Source of the DNA: Heliocidaris erythrogramma
Taxonomy: Eukaryota; Echinodermata; Echinoidea; Camarodonta; Echinometridae
Direction of reading: 5' to 3'
NCBI GenBank assembly: GCA_025617745.1
Contig: CM046861.1
Location: forward strand, 14,036,516-14,100,515
Length of the DNA: 64,000 nucleotides
The number at the start of each line of letters is the position of its first letter. The first letter of the stretch is position 1. The translations under genes were made by a program, and so were the position numbers. This document shows positions 10,919 to 21,500 of the stretch, piece after piece. Under the pieces are notes generated by a model. The model worked only from the letters and a program-made list of their open reading frames with translations. It had not been told where the DNA came from and did not search any database.

Positions 10919-11547
10919 AAATATTTATTTATTTATTTCACATCTTTAGACAGAGTAACCTGTTCATGTACATATTAAAAATGACATTGATAAAAAAACA
11001 AAAACAAAACATTAATAGGCTGGTTTACAACAGGGCTCTGTAAATTAAAATTTAAAAGATGGCAATATACGACATACAGAACTGTCAGGGGTAACGCAGG
11101 CTTATAGACACACACGCATACACAACCACCAACATTCTCACCCCCCCCCCCCCCCCCCTCACATACACAGGTACACCTTCACACACATCATCTCACACAT
11201 GTACCCCCGTCACATCACTACCTGCTTACCACCGGTTTATAAAATACAGATTACACATTAAAAATCAAGCTTAAAATTAAGATGACATCACTGCACCCCC
11301 TTGTAAAAACAATTACTTGCCAGGGTTAATAAGCGTTTTTAAGATAGCTAAGGACTGGACAGATTGGCATTCATCAGACAAGAAATTCCATTGAGTTATA
11401 CCAACAGACACGAATGTCTTTGGGTAATATTGTGTTTTTACATTGAGGGGACTGGACAGATTGGCATTCATCAGACAAGAAATTCCATTGAGTTATACCA
11501 ACAGACACGAATGTCTTTGGGTAATATTGTGTTTTTACATTGAGGGG
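10919..11547 (-). mobile_element. 3' end of a non-LTR retrotransposon
   Basis: Read on the minus strand, this ends in ACAGGTTACTCTGTCTAAAG followed by four AAAT units, very like the tail of the LINE at 42460-42510 (GGTTACCCTGGGTAAACAAT then AAAT repeats). Upstream on the same strand the frame ITQWNFLSDECQSVQSLAIL resembles the extreme C-terminus of CR1-group ORF2 (the W-N-x-L-P/S-x-E region). The fragment is 5'-truncated, has an 18-C run near 11141 inserted in its UTR, and overlaps the tandem duplication at 11354-11547. Confidence 0.5.
11354..11547. repeat. Exact 97-bp tandem duplication
   Basis: The unit beginning ACTGGACAGATTGGCATTCA occurs at 11354-11450 and again at 11451-11547 with no difference I can see, which points to a recent duplication. 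Confidence 0.9.
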
Positions 11548-13681
11548 CACGCAATAATAGTCTGTTGGTACTACTTCGTGTTACACGTGTTGAGAATTTA
11601 CTACATAATTGGGATGGACAGGTGCTATCCCACTTACACACTTATACACCACACATGATATTGACTTTTTAGTGAATATTGAATCATTGATTGTGAAAAA
11701 TACATATGCCTATGGGAAAATCATCCGGCGATCGATAGTCCACTGTCTGGACTGTTTTCAGTCAGCGCTCCGTAATATGTATTATAAAACGGGTTCAAGA
11801 ATGTAGCCATCCTGATTGGTAAAATAACACCATGTGACCGTGCAAAAAAAAAATGATAACACACGGCAAAAAGGCTCTAAATCACGGCTGAGCTGCGCGT
11901 ACCTCTGGTGCGTGCAAACTTAAAACGCAATGAAATCGCTTCTGTGATGTCATCCAGGAAAGCAAATGGCAGCCTCCATGACTGTGCGACTCTTGGCGTT
12001 TCTATGGGGTTCATTACCATTTTTATAGACTTCATAATCATATTGCCGAACCGTTTTTATAAAACTATTAATACAATGTTGTGCATTAGTGCGATCTGGC
12101 AACACGCAGGTTTTTATCGTGGTGTCAAACACACTCGGCTTGCGCCTCGTGCGTATAGAAACTATAAAAACCTTTGTGTTGCCAGATCACACGAACGCAC
12201 TCCCAACCATGTATTAATGGTATACTATACGTACACTAGACGTTGATGGCGTGTGAGACTCGCACAAAGTTTTGATGGGTAAAATAAATAAAGTGGATAG
12301 GGTTATCGCGCTGTAGCGCGTGTATACTACATGATTGTAATAGCTGGCTTGCGTGCGATAGGTTTTGTATGGGTCTCACATGAAAAAAGAAAGGAAAGAA
12401 ACGGCCAGAACCTGGACTAGGCGATCGATTGCAGCTAGCACACGCATACTGCACGCTTATAAATACGCACAAGAAGACGACCGTTTTCTCATACAGCGCT
12501 TCGAGTAAAGAGTATTCCACGTGATATTTCAGGATGGTAATGGATGTTATATAATAATGGAGGGGAGACGGGATTATTATCCATATCCTATACGTATGCA
12601 TAAATTCAGTCGAAATATTTTCGACGGAAATTTTGGAGGGGGGGGGGGGGGGGGGGGAGGGGGGACCTCCTTTACACCCCCAAGAGGACCGGCGTGACCC
12701 CCAACATTACTAAGTGACGTGATCTCCTACCCCCCCCCCCCCCACCGAATGATGTGTCTACAGATCGGTTTAGTCTGTCATGAGGAAATGGATAATATAT
12801 TTGAAACGATATACAATAACATGTTTCTAACAGTATGAGGGCCTTTTTCCCCATTCATGTCAATTTAGTTGACAATAGGAATGACTTATGCGACAGCCAC
12901 CCAAATGTGCGGTTACGTAAACCCTAAACCCTAACCCTATATATTTGTTTTCATTTTGGGAGGCTGTCGCAAAAGGAAGTCTACCGTAGTAATGATAATA
13001 TGAGTAAAAAGTAGATGGATTAAATTGAAATAAAGAGTCCTAAAATATGAAGTAGCTGAAATCCCGTTCCCTTTTTTGTTACGTAATAGTTACATGTCCC
13101 TCCCCTTCACCCTGTCTCATCGAACATCGAGCCAACAAAAAAAAAAAATTGTAGCACACAAAGAAGTAAGTTCAACTATAAAGAAACAGTCTCCCCCCCC
13201 CCCCCCAAAAAAAAAAGAAAAAATAAATAAAAAATAAAAATAATAAAATTAATAAATAAATAACAAGAAATAAAAAATAAATAAACAATAAATAAATAAA
13301 TAAAATTAAAAAATGAACTTATAAAATATGGAAGGAATTGGAGCACTTCAAAAGTGCCTCCCAACCAGTCGGGATCATTCCCCGCCGTGGGTACCCATAG
13401 GAGGGGACCAAAAGAGTCAGGGGAGGCGCCTATTCAAACCAAAGAAAAGACCCGATATCCTTAGGTAGACAAAGATGACATGATAGTTGATAATTTCTTT
13501 TTTAATATGATAGGCTGCTCACCCAAAATGCGATCGTGGATGACTGAGCACTGGCCAATTTCTAAAAGCATGTCAAATTCGTCTTTGCCCAAGTTTGGCA
13601 GAATGGTTTTCAAAGTTACCGTTTCATTATCTGTGAATGGAAACATTCATCCGGCCTTGGGTTGACCGTCCATATTCATTC
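11548..13681. other. Intergenic stretch with hairpins and homopolymers
   Basis: No gene is supported. A hairpin is formed by GATCTGGCAACACGCAGGTT (near 12093) and its diverged complement near 12160-12195. Another short hairpin is formed by TGCGACAGCC near 12890 and GGCTGTCGCA near 12963, with three telomere-like CCCTAA/CCCTAAA units between them at about 12919-12937. Large G and C runs lie at about 12635-12662, 12731-12743 and 13193-13206. An A/T-rich low-complexity block (AAATAAAT) spans about 13207-13320. Confidence 0.55.
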
Positions 13682-15215
13682 AGGCTTGTCTCGAATGGGT
13701 GGGGTGCGGGAGCGGGATGGGAGCGGGATGGGAGCGGGAACGGGCACACCCTTTCGAGACAAGCCCCCCGGTTATCTCGAATGGACGCGTTCCCAGCGAG
13801 AAGTTCAATGAACGCGCCACTTCGAGACAACCGGGGGGGGGGGGCTTTCCTCGAATGAGTGTGTTGAGTAGACTTTTGTAACAGACGTTTTAGAATTTTT
13901 TTTTGAAAAATGTACTCTTGCTGGTTTTTTTCGTTTTTCTTTTGTCTAAGATGTAGAAAATATAAAAAAAACGGTATCTAAAAATGCTTTTGACAAGGAA
14001 ATCATTATTTGTGCAAAATAAATCGGAGAATTGAATAATTATGCATTAAAACACACGGGGAAGAAAGGGCAAGTGGCGTAGCTAGGATTGTTAATTTATT
14101 TTTATTTTTTTGGCGTGACCTGTTAAATATTGTGAAATTGTGTTACAGACATGTGCTGACATAAGCCAAGGTGTGTTTATCATCTTTCCAAAGTTAGAAA
14201 CACCTTTTAATGCCACTATCATTCTATCAATACCCACTATCAAAAGTCAAAACTCATATCAAAAGGTCGTTTGTACCCGCCCCCCCCCAACTCCCCATAC
14301 CAGGGGTAGGCCTATGCTCGTAACTCCTTTTCAAAAGTGACCCCCTATTCCGGAGAAGTTGGAATTTGTTTTACCCCCTATCCCGGGAAATTTTCTGAGA
14401 TATTGGACCCCCTATCCAGGCAATTTAGGAAATTACCCCCCCCCCCCCCCCACCTATCCCCGGGGAGGAAACCACCAGAGTCTGCGAAAATTGCCCCCTA
14501 TTTACATTTTCCCGGGAATATTTTTTCATCTTCCTCATTCATCTTCCTATTTTCTTATTCACCCACCAATAAGGGTGGGGCATGGCCATCTTGTGCCTCC
14601 CCCCCCCCCCCGTAAAAAAATACGCCGCAGTGAATTAACATTCTATTCTGGACTGTCTGCCCGACCAGACCTTTGACTTTTAAATGAACATTCCATTATG
14701 AATTCATGCAACCTCATACATTCATTTGACAACCCCGGTTATCAGTGACGGCCGGGGGGCATGGGGGGGGGGGGGGCATTTGCCCCCCAGTTGCCCCAAT
14801 AATTTTCGGAGTGAAAAAAATAAAAGGGTGGAAAATTTTGTTTGTCCGCCCTTGCCCCCAACAATTTCTTTTGCCCCCCCCCCCCCCCCCACCCCACTTT
14901 AAAAATCCTGGTGCCGCCACTGCCGGTTATATTTTCTACATCTTAGACAAAAGAAAAACGAAAAAACCAGCAAGAGTACATTTTTCAAAAAAAATGCTAA
15001 AACGTCTATTACAAAGTCTACTCAACACACTCATTCGAGGAAAGCCCCCCCCCCCCCCCCCCCCGGTTGTCTCGAAGTGGCGCGTTCATTGAACTTCTCG
15101 CTGGGAACGCGTCCATTCGAGATAACCGGGGGGGCTTGTCTCGAAACTGTGTGCCCGTTCCCGCTCCCATCCGCTCCCATCCCGCTCCCGCACCCCACCC
15201 ATTCGAGACAAGCCT
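13682..15215. mobile_element. 1.53-kb element with ~280-bp terminal inverted repeats and 7-bp target duplication
   Basis: The left arm (13682-13963) and right arm (14934-15215) are near-perfect reverse complements. The outer ends are AGGCTTGTCTCGAATGGGTG and its complement, with internal GGATGGGAGCGGGA repeats, a CTCGAGATAACC-type block and a shared AT-rich inner part. TTCATTC stands directly outside both ends (13675-13681, 15216-15222). The motif TCTCGAA recurs several times in each arm. The ~970-bp interior has no coding domain; most of it is C-rich repeat plus the nested hAT MITE at 14743-14922. Family unknown; a 7-8 bp duplication would suit hAT or a relative. Confidence 0.8.
14743..14922. 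mobile_element. 180-bp hAT MITE nested in the 13682-15215 element
   Basis: The ends are CAGTGACGGCCGGG and, inverted, CAGTGGCGGCACCAGG, and the perfect 8-mer CCGGTTAT lies on both sides (14735-14742, 14923-14930). The interior is dominated by C/G runs around TTTGCCCCC repeats. The insertion interrupts the inner edge of the host element's right arm, so it is younger than that element. It belongs to the same family as 44722-44900. Confidence 0.85.
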
Positions 15216-15222
15216 TTCATTC

Positions 15223-15862
15223 AAAACTTGGGCAGAGGTAAATTTTACATAAATAAAGAAAAATGCTACTTTTCAGCTGTTCATGCATGGTCGGATTTTT
15301 TTAATCAAGGTGTCAAATTAAAGGAAACATGATAGACTACAATACGAGTATATCTGTATGCACTGATTATACAATGATATTTAGGGTTGACTCACATATT
15401 TAAGACCTACACTGAGGAGATAGGCCTAGTAAGAACATCGTAAAGCCTCACAGCGACCTTTGGTGATGAGGGTACAGTAGTTCAAACGTAGTTAATGGTT
15501 CAAATATCAATATATGGACAGGAGAAAATCGATGAAACAAACACCGACTATAAATGCAGTCTATACGGAAGACAGCAGTTCAGTATACGCCCGGTATATA
15601 CATGTGTTTGTTAAAGGGGAATGAAAGCTAACAAACATTAACCTACAATCATGTAGATAATTGTCAGCCTATTACAAATAACTTGAAATTACTCCTTTTG
15701 ATTTTTCAAGAAGGATAACAGTGTCTCAAAAAGTTGCATGTACATTCAAATGAAGACACTTTACCCTGTTATATTACCTATTTATGTCAAGACATTTGTT
15801 TCAGCTATTTATTTTGTTAAGCAGGATTTGGCATGCACAAGTTGTTCTTTGGTCAGACAAAG
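15223..15862. other. Stretch without a supported gene
   Basis: AT-rich unique-looking sequence. It includes TTAAAGGGGAATGAAAGC near 15612, which resembles the ends of TTAA-type elements but has no partner here. Confidence 0.4.
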
Positions 15863-16232
15863 GTTTGTCAATTCTTCAAAGAAGTGACAAAGACCTACAA
15901 CTGCTCTTATATATCACCTGTGAGAGACAATGTGGGTACCAAGATGGCTGCCATTTTGCATTGGTGGTTTTAGTTGTACAATAGCTATTCAATCTGTCAA
16001 TATGCAACATCATATCCATTGTGTACAAGTAAATGGACATGTACTGATATGACATCAGTTTTTCAAAATGGCAGCCCACATGGGATAATATCTAGCAAGG
16101 AATCTGCAAACTTTAGAGAGATTGTTCTCTTTATTGAGTCATCAAATAGGAGTAGTTTCAAGATATTTTGAACAGGCTACCAATTTTCCACATGATTATC
16201 AGCTATTTGTTGAGTTTCATTCTCCTTTGCTC
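15863..16232 (+). repeat. Dispersed repeat, copy 2 (longest copy in the window)
   Basis: The first ~70 bases match 3442-3500 and the remainder matches 5182-5485, so this copy joins two pieces that are separate elsewhere in the window. It is probably the more complete family member. No terminal repeat or coding content is seen. Confidence 0.75.
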
Positions 16233-18337
16233 TCTTGCGAAAAGCTTATAACAAATGACACCCATTTGTTATAAATTGTCTTTATTAAAAAGTTTTGGAT
16301 GTTCGGAAGCTGAAAGTCATGAAAAGGGGGGTTATGAAAATTAATATATAATTTTTTCTCCATGTGTTTGTAGGTGTCCGCTTTCCCCAAAATGTGCCTT
16401 TTATATAATGACCCCCCCCCCTCCCCCTTTGAAAAATGATCAGCCACACCTGCTGTCATTTGGTTTTTGAAGACAGTGCCTACTTTCTTGTTTTGTGTGT
16501 GAACCTCCATTTTCTCCTTTTTATTATTAATGCCTTAATGGCCTTGGCATTGAGGCTTCAAGCCTTGTCCCTGACCTTGGCGTCGTTAGTCAATGCATTG
16601 GCCTTGACTATACACTGGCGTCTCCTAAAGGGGATAATAAACTATATATCGCAGAGTATTGCATGCTTTTTTTAAGTAAAACCGATATTACAAAGTAAAT
16701 TACACTATTTAGATGTGGTCAGGAGAATTATAAAACCAAGTTCTGAAAACAAGCTACTTTCGAGTGAAGCTCTTCGAATTTCGAACCATATTAAAAATTG
16801 ACTCTAGATATAACTCCACCTTTGGAATCAACAGTTAAAAGTTGATTCGTTAAACTAATAATGCATGAGAAGAAAGAAGCATACTATTATGATGGACAAA
16901 AACACTAGTCAAATATAATTATTTAGATTTAAACGGTTAAACTATAATTATCATAATTAAATAAACGAATGATTTTCGTTGCTGAAAATAAGACATGCTA
17001 TAACAAGTTTCTATTATTTCGGTAGTAAATGTTGAAATTCAATCGCTGTGAATGAGATTTTTGAGCAAAGATAAATTGCATATTTTTGTTTTAATTACTG
17101 ATGTATTGTTTTATTCTTTCTTTTCATCTATCCATTATTGTGACGCGGGATATTATGTGTTTTTTGTTTAATTTTTTTTGTGCACGGGCCGGCAGAAGAT
17201 CAGACCTCGGGCTGAGGTAGGCCTCCGTGCTTGGATAAAATCAAACAAGTTTGTTTTCTGTTAAAGATCACATTGCAAGAAAATCACAAATATGGCAATT
17301 AATGTATCACTAGAAACTGGGAAGCTTACAGATGGCAATCGTATAAGTTTTATGTCAGCTGTGTATCTGATGATAATAAAAACAACATAAATAAAAGCTC
17401 TTCTAAGCATCTGGAATATCCGAGGATTCGCCAGAAATATAGCGATGTTTTGATGTCGTCACACTAGGGATCGATCCTGCTTAAGCAGACGACGTCCTAT
17501 AATGAATGAACGTAATTGCAATGCAATTATCAAATTATAAAGAGTTTGGTATATTTAACATGACCTTATTTCACACCATTCTAAAAGGGAAAGTGAAACT
17601 CTTTCTGATAACTAAAACCGTTTGATTGTAAATACACAGGAGAAGGGTCAATGATCAATGAAATAAACCCCATTTTCAAATTGAAAAGCCCTCCGAATAA
17701 TATCACAGATTGTATTCGTTCCCTCTTGAAACGCCGAACATGCCCCGGTGCAAGCAGCTGAAAATACAATGGCGTCTTATTTTGTTTACAAATGACTGAT
17801 TCCTTTATTTTTTAACGCTGCATTTTTTCATCAAAATAATACCATACACGAAGTTAAGAGTGAGGCAACAGACTAACATTAAGACTGACGCTAGTCAAGT
17901 AAGAGAAATAAGTGAAGAGGAGATGACAAAACAGGCACTGAAAAATGTGTAAGATGTTATGGGACATCGTCTGCTTAGACAGGACTGGTCCTTCGTGTGT
18001 CGTCACACATCTCAGCAGCGTTCAAGGAGCTCTTCAGCTGCTATATCGGGGGCTGTATTTTACCGTTTTATAATTGATAATAATCATTAATTCAAATGTT
18101 TCCAAACGTTGAATTTGGATAACCTTTTATAATTTATGCCATCTATGCAATCATAAGTATTCAGCCAATATTTATTTTGATGGAATTTTCTTGCAATGCG
18201 ATCTTTAATGGAAGGAACTTATCTATCCAAAATGGAGGTTTGAGAAATAAACTTTCAACTATTCCATTGGGATATCGATTGCAGCTGTATGTGAACTCAT
18301 GGTTCTTTGCTTTCTCCTTTCCCCATCTCGACCAGTG
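16233..18337. other. 5' flank of the SLC16 gene
   Basis: Mostly AT-rich unique sequence. 17455-17502 and 17955-18010 are diverged inverted copies (AAGCAGACGACGTCC against AAGCAGACGATGTCC, with GTCGTCACAC further out), suggesting an old ~555-bp inverted-repeat element. A possible splice acceptor (ATCGATTGCAG) ends at 18284, 53 bases before the chosen start codon, so a 5' untranslated exon may lie upstream. No TATA box or other convincing core promoter was identified. Confidence 0.4.
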
Positions 18338-18566
18338 ATGGAAATATCATCGAACCAAATCGAGAGAGGAAGTCCAGAGCGTCACTCTTCTTACGGATGG
18401 AAGCGATGGAGTATTTTAGCAGGACTTTTCTTAGTGGCTTTCTTCGATACAGGATTAACTAGAGCACTCTCTCTCTTCATCGACGACTTCAAGTATCAGT
18501 TTAATGTCACTACGTCATATCTAGGAACCGTCTTCGGTATTTTCTCGGGGATGCCATGTTTTCTAG
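18338..18566 (+). CDS. SLC16-like gene, exon 1
   Basis: Encodes residues 1-76 plus one base: a polar N-terminus (MEISSNQIERGSPERHSSYG), then membrane segment 1 and the start of segment 2 (LGTVFGIFSGMPCFL). The donor is CTAG|GTAAAG. The upstream in-frame ATG at 18299 would add 13 residues. Confidence 0.88.
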
Positions 18567-21500
18567 GTAAAGTTCTGTACCTCTGATGTCACTTCATATT
18601 CAAAGCTGTAACCCATTGTCGTTAGCGGAGTCGAAATTACCCCCTAGTTTGCATACTTTCAAGTACATTTTCCGCAAAACATGCCCCCTCCCCCACTGTT
18701 GGCTTTCGGGAAGGAGGGGGGGGGGGGGGGGGGGGGGTGGGTGTAGAGCCTACAAAGGTAAGAATAATCAACATCTAAACACATTGCACCCGCAAAAGTC
18801 AAATTAACCACAAATGTCATAATAGACTGTATGGGATGATCACTGAAATATTCACTTTTTCGTGGTCTGCGATTTCGCCCCACTTTCTCTTCTCAAATGT
18901 TACTAAAAATATCTACTACAAAAATGATCAATTTACTGCAATAAATCATATATACCTACCTATTATGATAGTCACTTGACTACGCTAACCCGTTCGAGAA
19001 CTTAACACAAATGAATCACAATATTGTGCGCACCACCCGTAATCCTATTGTTCTCCCCTTCGCCACTCATCCGCAGCAATACGCAACAATACGCAACGGC
19101 CATCTTCCTCTTTCTTGCTCGCCCCCGTCGGGTGCGGTCGTGCGTTACGGCGCTCCTGATTTCAGGTCATTTTGTATCTTTTCAGAGCGCTGTTACGCTC
19201 TTTTAAACACTTTTCTGTACTTATTTTCGTTCTAGATTATAGTACTCTTGTGTTTTATGTCACTTTTTTTTGCCTTTTACAAGGGAAAGTTTAGGTTCCT
19301 TTTCAGGCAGTTAATTTACAGTTTACGACCAGCCCCACGTAGTTATTTCTGTGTGTCTTGCTGGTGTTTCCGTTTGATCCGATCCAGTTTAGGTTCGGTG
19401 TTTATTTGAACGGTGTTTGTCTGTAGTAATTTGTGCGTATCCCCAAATTTTTAGGATTTATTTTTACCTGCTCTCTTAAAGTATTTCATATTTTTGTATA
19501 CTTTATTGTCTTGTTTTATTGCAGCATTATGAGTTCGGAAGAAGAAGCTGTTAGGTCGCGGAGACCTGCTTCTTCCGAAGAGTCGTCTCAGACCAGAGGG
19601 GGGAACGTCTGTTTCCCGCACGGTAGCGACGACTGGCATAAATCCGCTAGGGGGAGACGCGTGCCACTACTGCAGGGCAGCTCACGGGCACCGCCCATTT
19701 TGGTCTGGGTTCACATACCCTAGCCCTCGGCCGATGCCAAATGGGGGAGCGAGTACTACCCGGGCTGTTGCTTTTGCCAGCTGATGGGAGGCTCGAGCCA
19801 ACAATTATGGGCGCTCTACGGAGTGGTCACCTGAGTGCGCGACTATTAGTGCTCTCCTATTGTCGCCCACGGGCGGAACAATAGTGAGTTCACATACTAT
19901 TAGTAGTAGGTGGGCGAATACTGGCAGCTCGTCCCAGTCTGCCCTCGCACTGGGCGCCTCCAGCGCCCGGCCGCGTCTTTTGTAACCAAGCCTAGGCAGA
20001 TTTCATATTTTTTCATGAATATTCATGACGCAGGGTCGGGAAACGGTTCCAATTGGTCTTCATGAAAGCACGGTCGGTGGGTTGGGGGGAAAAAGTCCCT
20101 GGCCTGCACGTACGTACACATATTACGTGCAGCGCTATATTTCGATCGTGTGTGTTCAACGTGTAGGCGCCTAGCCTACGTTCATGTATGTATTGTTTAA
20201 TTCTCAACATATTCACCCCACCTATGCAATGTGACACGTAAAAAATTGGACTGAGCAGTCAATTTCAAAATCAAGTTTTGCATTAATTTATTGCATGTGC
20301 GTAGATCTAATTTAGTAGTTAGCTCTTTTGAGGACACCCTCCTTTTCCGACCAAAATTGACACTGCCACTGGCATTACTCTGAAAATAGGTCTAGACCTA
20401 GGCTATGCGTATATTGACAATTGCCCATCGTAATGTTCTCCACAAATGAACTTTACAACAATATGCAGAATCAAGACACAGACTCTAGGCTAGGTCTAAC
20501 AACGTTAGAGTCTTACTGTTCACGTTAGAAATTAAATTTCCTTGCATGCACACTGTAATTAGCACTTGCACCCTGCTCCTGTAACGCACATTGCCCTGAG
20601 TTAGAAGAACTGCAAGAGTCTTCAGGACTGAAAGAAGCAGACTACTACTAACGTTCCAATAGTAGTACTAACGTTAGTACCAAGAAAACAAACTATTTTG
20701 GGGACCTTTTAGCTGATGAAAACAAAGTGCGTAACTAGTTATTGTAGGTAGATCTAAAATCATCTAGATGTAGATCTACCCCCATTATCAATCATTTACT
20801 AGTACTGATTAGATCTAGGTCTAACTCATCATGCTCATTGACCTTAAAATAACATTCACTTTAATCTAAACTTAACTGAAATTGAAAATTGTAACAAAAT
20901 TAGCCTAGTTAGAGTAGATCTAGAGTAGTTAGAGTCTTGGCTAGACATAACTGCAAATTTGATGATATCACACCATCACATTCCGATTCCATTTTGAAGT
21001 TGGGTCTACCACACGTCTATTATTAGGCCAGCATTTTGAGGGATACGTGGAGGCAATTCTAACTCTTATATTAAGATCTAACTTAGATCGATAATAGATT
21101 CAGTGCAAAAACGTAGGCTAGGCGCCTACGTCACGTTGAACACATACGATCATAATATGCGTACGTGCGTGCAGGCCAGGGACTTTTTTCCCCCACCGGC
21201 GACCGTGCTTTCATGAAGACCAATCGTAACCGTTTCCCGACCCTGCGTCATGAATATTCATGAAAAAATGCGAAATCTGCCTAGGCAAGCCTAGGCACAT
21301 CAAATCTGGTCCCGCTTGAATTGATTGGGACAATGGTCCACGAACAAAAGACGCGAGCGGCCCATGGGAGTGTCCGCCTGTTTCGGCTTTTGTTCGTGGA
21401 CCATTGTCCCAATCAATTCAAGCGGGACCAGATTTGATGTGGCTTCTTCTCAAGCTTCGGTTTCTGAATCGACATTGTTGGAGCAGGCAGGGCCTCAATC

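Noticed and set aside
12919-12937. Telomere-like CCCTAA/CCCTAAA units
   Set aside because: Only about three units, mixed in length and lying in the loop of a short hairpin. Too short to be an interstitial telomere with any confidence.
13627-15252. Four to six open frames in mirrored pairs
   Set aside because: They arise from the inverted arms of the 13682-15215 element and from C/G runs. Mirror-image peptides show that they are structural by-products.
17455-18010. Inverted-repeat element in the 5' flank of the SLC16 gene
   Set aside because: The two 45-bp arms share several blocks but are well diverged and have no visible target duplication, so it is mentioned only as a possibility in the flank entry.
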